Assembly (NCBI GenBank): GCA_963565915.1
Contig: OY751494.1
Span: 3,162,001 to 3,226,000, forward strand
Direction of reading: 5' to 3'
Source of the DNA: Entoloma clypeatum
Lineage: Eukaryota; Basidiomycota; Agaricomycetes; Agaricales; Entolomataceae
DNA length: 64,000 nt
Position numbers and translations under genes: made by a program. Shown one piece after another: positions 57,989 through 64,000 of the stretch (positions are counted from its first letter, which is position 1; every line of letters starts with the position of its first letter). A model generated the notes under the pieces. The model was not told the DNA's origin. It was given only the letters and a program-made list of their open reading frames with translations, and ran no database searches.

Positions 57989-59288
57989 ATGGCGGGCTAC
58001 AAACGCAGGAGAGACGAGCTTGACGATTCGGACGACGAGGAGCCATCTTTCGGAAAGCAGATACTACCCGTCGCCGATCTCCCCGACGATTTCGATGCCC
58101 CTCCCGCGGATGGCATGCAGTATCTCTTCACCGTGCGGTGCGCAGATTCATCCTTCACCCTCAAAAATCACACTCACAAATTCTAGACGTGATGCACGAT
58201 GTCTTCCCCATGTAACGAGCGTCCCAAATCCATATGAATTGACTAGCATGCAAACCTCTCAACCCGACAGTCGTGTGATTCCAAGTCACATCATTCTCCC
58301 TTCAAATGAGTGGCGCACTCTTGTAGAGATACGTTTCAAGAACTTTCGCAAAGTAAGTTTCTCATTCTACAGAATGTAACCCATGTTTATGGTCTGTCTA
58401 GAATGTGAACCAGCCCACGATTGGTGTCCCGTTGATAGTTTCCGACGAACGTCAGCGGCTTATGCCAGACAAAAAGGAGAGAGATTTGTGGTGGGCGTAT
58501 CTCGCTGGAAAATCCGAGTCGGATTGGAATCCACCCAAACAATCAAAGAAAGCATCCCTTACAAGACGGCCTGCACAACTCGACGACGTCACAGAGGAGC
58601 AAGAATCACTTCGCCAACGCAGGGGGAAAGAATCATGGCAAACCAATGACGAGGGTGAGGTGGAACTTGTATTACGAGTAGATCCCACAGAGTCCCTGCC
58701 AACCCCCACCGGTTCGCCCACGCCCACGGACTTCGGCCAAGCTGGTCCGTCGTCTGGTCCGTCGTCTGGTACGTTAGCCCCGCCTGCGACTGTAACTTGG
58801 AGACCCAGAGAACCCCTGCCATCCATCTTACGGCACATTGATCAGGTATATTATTTCGATTATAAAATGTATACAACTGATACTGACATGTCGCTTAGCC
58901 AATGGCTCTACATCTTCTCATGTATTTCACGCACTGGATTAATCTCCATGTTCAAAAACAAGACCCCAAGTATCGACCAGTTGAATCGCATGCACACTGG
59001 ATCTTTGCGCTGTTGTCAAAAGTTGGAGACGAACTGTCTGGTGATGACATGAGCTTATTGCGGAACCTGGCGCGTGCATGTGTCGCATTACTAAAGGGCT
59101 TGTTTGCGGCGCAGATCAAGGTCGAAGACACAGAAAAGGTGAGTCAAAGCGAAGAAGGGATTCTCATGAGTACGCGATCTTGTTGGATGATAATTTCGAC
59201 AATTACGGGTGTCTGGGCGCAGCGCGACCTTTGGCTTGACGCCGAGGAAGCGCTAAAAACACATGAACCGACAGAAGGTTTTCTATAA
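57989..59288 (+). CDS. Gemin2/Brr1-like snRNP assembly factor
   Basis: Starts MAGYKRRRDELDDSDDEEPS. The next blocks, PADGMQYLFTVR, LPHVTSVPNPYE and PSNEWRTLVEIRFKNFRK, match the N-terminal Sm-ring-binding segment of Gemin2, and the C-terminal half has LMYFTHWINLHVQKQDPKYR, HAHWIFALLSKVGDELSGDD and SLLRNLARACVALLKGL, the SIP1 domain. Gemin2 helps load the seven Sm proteins onto snRNAs in the cytoplasm. A Pro/Ser-rich insert with repeated GPSSG separates the two halves. The last exon may contain one more intron (GTGAGT at about 59140), so the extreme C-terminus is uncertain. Confidence 0.82.
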
Positions 59289-59464
59289 TGTAAAGTATGT
59301 AGTACTTAACTGTTCAATTGCTTCAAGGAGTTGACGACAGGGACATCAAAGTTCGGGAAGAAAGGCGTCACGTGGGAACCGCTTCTCGCTGGACGCCGTT
59401 TATTAATATATATAAAATAGCTTCGTTGAATTGTTCCAACTACCCCTTCTCTTTCATCTCCAAC

Positions 59465-60180
59465 ATGCGTCTCGCCGCCACCGCCGCCGCCATCCTCTCT
59501 TTCGCCTTTTCTGCTCTCTCTTTCGAGGTCACCATTCCGAATGCCTCCCAAGGATGGACCAATGTAGGGCCACAAACGTACGGGATGCTCTTTCATGCTT
59601 TTCCCCACTCTCTCATCCCTTATTCCAGGCTAGTATGGACAACGGGTGGTAGCGATGCCGTCAACTTCACCGTCGTGTTAACCAACCCCGTAAGCTCTTT
59701 GTATCATCCCAGAAATGCTAGCTGACTCGGGCATATAACATAGGATCCTTCATTTTTCTCCAACAATAATCAAGTTCTTGCTGCCCTTGTCAATGCCACC
59801 CAATCTCCGATTCTCGTTAACCCCCCCAGTGGTGGTTGGCCACTTGGGTCGAATTTCAGCGTTAATTTCGTCCAGGACCCCAACAACTTGAGCAACGTCT
59901 ACGCCAAGTCGAGCTCATTTGATATCAAACCTCCGGCAGCTAATGCGACAAGTTCCACAGGCACCTCGCGGTAGTAAGTCCACTCTGTTTCTTGTCCTAT
60001 AGCTGACGACTTATAAACCCTAGCAGTACAACAGCCTTCACTACACCTACCAATACTGCTGTATCCGACCCGACGCCATCCGACGATGGGAATAACCAGA
60101 ACAACGCAGCTTCGACTCTCGATGTTCAGTCAGGCCTTTCTGTCATGTTCGCTGTATTGGGTCTTGTTCTCGCGTACTGA
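59465..60180 (+). CDS. Secreted GPI-anchored Kre9/Knh1-like cell-surface protein
   Basis: MRLAATAAAILSFAFSALS is a clear signal peptide. The mature start FEVTIPNASQGWTN and VWTTGGSDAVNFTVVLTNP, followed by NNNQVLAALVNA, form the Ig-like Kre9/Knh1 N-terminal domain. A Ser/Thr/Asn-rich stalk (TNTAVSDPTPSDDGN) leads to a hydrophobic tail (SGLSVMFAVLGLVLAY) that fits a GPI-attachment signal. Four exons. Members of this family are abundant in basidiomycete cell walls and are linked to beta-glucan organisation. Several N-glycosylation sequons (NAS, NFT, NAT) are visible. Confidence 0.85.
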
Positions 60181-60325
60181 GAGTGATTGATGTTTGGTGG
60201 TTGAGTTCGTATTTGCGTTCGGTTTCACACACGGTCTTTTTTGCACGGATCGCCGAGTGTTCTAATTTACTTATGTAGGACTTGCCAGAAGGAGTAATAC
60301 ATGATACCATTTCGTTCCCACCACC

Positions 60326-61455
<1,130 letters not shown>

Positions 61456-61519
61456 GTCGGATAGAGCTAGTAATTGGGCGTACCCTGTACTTTGTTCCCT
61501 TCCCAAGTCATATTACTTT

Positions 61520-62770
61520 TCATGCTTCCAAGTTGAATAGAGAAATTGCGTTGGCACCGCGCACCCCATCTCTATCAGCCCGATTCCATCCCGGTACGGC
61601 TTCGATAGCCTCTAAATTCTCAACCACACTCCTCCACTTACCTGTGGAGCTGAGTGGAGGGAAGAAAGGATGGTCCGTCCCAAATAGCATCCTTTGGCTA
61701 CCCAAAGAACGGACTGCAGGTCCAGAAACGGAAGCCCCGGTTTGGTACCGTTCCGACCGAGCTATAGCATCACTAACGAAGCCAAGCTCCTCGGGACCAT
61801 AGGCTACAGCGTCAAGGTATAACCTTCCAAGATAATGGCGAGCGTCATGTTTGAGTCTAGATGTGACTGCTGGGTCGTGATCGATACATGATGCCAATCG
61901 AGAGGAGAGTTGGGGCAAGGCACCACCTGAATGAGCAATAAGGAGGCGAAGTCGAGGATAACGATCAAGCACTCCAGATAGGATTAACCTGGTCACTGCC
62001 TATATACCTGATCATGGCATGTTCACTCACGGAAGCATTTATCTGACTTACAATGGTGGTTTCGAAGGGAAAACCCAGTGCGAGTGGCAGGACATGGCCA
62101 TTATCCTTGTCGCCCCATGCCTTGGCGTCAACGCCATAGTGTGGATGTATGAAGACGACTAGTCCAGCGGCTTCTATGGCAGCCCAGACGGGTTCCAGTG
62201 CTTCGTCATCGAGACCATTTCCGACTCCCCGCGTGCCCATGATTAGACCACGTAAATGGGGCAATCTTGAGATTTGATTGACGGTGTCGAGGAGGGGAGA
62301 CATTGTGATATCTGGTACGAGGGGCAACAAGCCGAAACCGTATAGACGCTTCATGGAAACAGAAGGTACTGTTGGGGAAGTGGAACAATAGTCTTCAAGA
62401 TCCTCGTTAAGCTCTATTGCGAGTTTCTGGGCTTGGGACGCGGGAAGAAAGTCGAGCCAAGGATTTGCGGAGCTGTGGACAAAGTTAGTGGATGAATGAG
62501 ACTCTATCAGATTCAATGGCACCTAACCACGGAAATATCTATTCCATGTTTGTCCATGAATTTGAGCTTTTCCTCACGATCCCAGTATTGTGAGCCGACA
62601 GGCCTTCCTCCACTAGGTTCGTGATCTAGGATCAAAAGGCGTTCATCCAACTTTCCGTCAAGTGTGGATGATGAACGGATGAAAGGAACGGATGTCCGCG
62701 AGCGCAGGAGGGATGCATAGCGAGGCAGATAGACGTGGGTATGAACGTCGACGAGAAGCTTTGAAGCCAT
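61520..62770 (-). CDS. 2-amino-3-carboxymuconate-6-semialdehyde decarboxylase-like amidohydrolase (ACMSD)
   Basis: Starts MASKLLVDVHTHVYLPRYAS with the HxH zinc site. Downstream: WDREEKLKFMDKHGIDISV, FGLLPLVPDITMS, AGLVVFIHPHYGVDAKAWGD (third metal His), PFETTIV, LRLLIAHSGGALPQLSSRLA, YLDAVAYGPEEL, MLFGTDHPFFPPL (zinc-binding Asp) and the end ANAISLFNLEA. The blocks and their order match ACMSD, which decarboxylates ACMS before it cyclises to quinolinate and so diverts tryptophan carbon from NAD synthesis. Three exons. Other decarboxylases of the same superfamily (gamma-resorcylate, orsellinate) share part of the pattern, so the substrate is not proven. The promoter region holds half of a long inverted repeat (62815-62864). 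Confidence 0.82.
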
Positions 62771-62814
62771 TGTGGAATGGGGTTGATTACATAAAGAGAA
62801 AGAGACCTTTCTAT

Positions 62815-63212
62815 AGTCCCACTCAATTCTGTTTTTTTTTTCTTGTTTTTTTTTTGCTGCGAGCTGCAACGTTGAGACCATGGAGTACCAATGATGCCAA
62901 GTCTGATGATGGATTCGTCGGCGCCTAAAAGTGGAGGACCGTCGCCGGCGCCTCACCACATCTGTGTGCCGTACGTAGATGGTACGCGTCTGCCGGGAAC
63001 ACATAACCCTCGTGTCGCGTCGTAGTCAGATGTTTGAATACTTTGCGGTGTTTGGACCACTAAACATTGCACTTTCCGAACCGCCGCGCCGTGTTCGGAA
63101 TCAAACTCAGAATCGTATCGACCTTGGCATCAGCTGCTGTTTCTCTTCATCAAGTGACCATGTGCTCGCAGAAAAAAAAAACAAGAAAAAAAAAACAGAA
63201 TTGAGTGCGACT
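62815..63212. repeat. Long inverted repeat with two T10/A10 tracts per arm
   Basis: The left arm (62815-62864) contains ACTCAATTCTG, ten T, CTTG, ten T, then GCTGCGAGC. The right arm (63164-63212) is its reverse complement with one missing base. The spacer is 299 bp of ordinary composition. The left arm lies 45-95 bp upstream of the ACMSD-like start codon. Exactly equal tract lengths in both arms argue for recent copying or gene conversion rather than chance. It could be a MITE about 398 bp long, but no target duplication is evident. Confidence 0.75.
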
Positions 63213-63616
63213 TATTACTTACCACCATTACCACTTCCTTCGGTCCAAGCTGTCCAGCCTCTGCCTCGTACAGGTCCGTGTTGCCCCACCATGGCAGGCT
63301 CGCTGCTGATTTTCGTCAAGACTTTACTCTGGAAACTGTAGTCTCAAACCGTTTGTGTAAAGTTCAAATACTCCTGAGGCCCCCAGTATTACTTACATCT
63401 GCACGGCGGTGCGACCAAGAGACAATCCGCATTGCGAGGGCCAATCAGCCTGTCTTCACGAACGAACGGAACCCCGTGAACATTTCGTCAGGTTTCGTCC
63501 CTACCGATCAGACTGCAACCACCCCAATAATTACAACATGTTCGGAACCAATCAGGACCAAACTTGATCCAGCCCTTATGAGTAAAATCATTTACTTCCG
63601 TTCTTCTCCAATTCCA

Positions 63617-64000
63617 ATGGATCCCTCTATCCAACAGGAGTTACGTGCTGTTCACGCAGAGGTCAATTTCTCTGCTCTGGTCTTCCACGCTTTTCAACCA
63701 ATTATCAATTTCAGATTAACGAAATCTCCACAATTATTGCACAGCTGCAGGATCGCATCCTTGCCTTAACGCGCCGCACAGACGAACAGAATGGTTCGTG
63801 GGGGGCCACAATCTCAGATCTTGAACGCAAGCATAGAGAGGTCACAAACAACATGAAACGGCTTGAACATCAAAATGCCGAACTTCAACGGAAATCCTCC
63901 CAACGGAAACCTGAAATTGACAATGCGGTCAACGCACGAAATGCAGCCATTCGCAAGCTCCGATTTGCACGTAAAGTCATTCGGGATTTGGTCAACGAAA
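63617..64000 (+). CDS. Start of a coiled-coil protein gene, cut by window edge
   Basis: Exon 1 reads MDPSIQQELRAVHAE (an upstream in-frame Met at 63578 is possible). An intron of about 50 nt (GTCAATTTC...AATTTCAG, to about 63712) leads in phase 0 to INEISTIIAQLQDRILALTR, SDLERKHREVTNNMKRLEHQ and NARNAAIRKLRFARKVIRDL, open to the last base. The heptad pattern of hydrophobic residues is clear, so this is a coiled coil. Nothing identifies the family, and the rest lies outside the window. Confidence 0.65.

Overview
The window looks like nuclear DNA of a filamentous basidiomycete, most likely an Agaricomycete. Introns are about 48-57 nt with GT(R/N)NGT donors and CTAAC-type branch sites. Genes are closely packed and often divergent. 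The gene set is typical of that group (GRR1, VTC1, SWC4, two alpha-tubulins, a Crinkler-type gene), and the transposons are Copia, chromodomain Gypsy, Tc1/mariner and a Harbinger-like MITE. I cannot name the species.

Positions 1-17.4 kb are a nested transposable-element island. It starts inside a Copia pol gene with its 3' LTR (1-1604). Next come a degenerate ~20-bp minisatellite (about 1878-2365) and a truncated Gypsy copy A (about 2623-4872, minus). A small integrase fragment of a second family, C (4873-5261), follows. Then comes a Gypsy chromovirus B with both LTRs (5262-11705, minus). Element B has a shrunken reverse transcriptase, a stop between protease and RT that copy A shares, and stops in its chromodomain. 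A third chromovirus D (11706-15870, plus) is truncated at its 5' end. Its integrase carries a 416-bp MITE flanked by TAA, and a 5'-truncated Tc1 element sits just ahead of its chromodomain. D also keeps an extra 3' ORF with two zinc-knuckle-like motifs. Its 3' LTR is followed by an inverted partial LTR, making a large foldback.

From 17.4 kb the DNA is genic. On the border with the island lies an apparently intact Crinkler-type gene: two header domains, a P-loop NTPase and a PD-(D/E)XK-like nuclease. Then come a REB1/TTF1-like Myb factor, a CCDC97-like protein, an intron-containing tRNA-Gln(CTG), a C2H2 protein, a DUF676-type hydrolase, NAA10, PAF acetylhydrolase, GRR1, LSM3, U1-C, VTC1, SWC4 and glutaminyl-tRNA synthetase. 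These are followed by two alpha-tubulins flanking CPSF2/CFT2, a HAD phosphatase, SEC15, ARF1, a dual-specificity phosphatase, two unrecognised nuclear-looking genes, a Gemin2-like gene and a Kre9-like GPI protein. The last complete genes are quinolinate phosphoribosyltransferase and an ACMSD-like decarboxylase, and the start of a coiled-coil gene runs off the right edge.

Several genes serve RNA metabolism: LSM3, U1-C, Gemin2, CCDC97, CPSF2, GlnRS and tRNA-Gln. LSM3 and U1-C are divergent with only 42 bp between their start codons. The QPRT and ACMSD genes are convergent neighbours acting on opposite sides of the kynurenine-pathway branch point. All exon calls are by eye from splice signals and family similarity; no alignment or RNA evidence was available.
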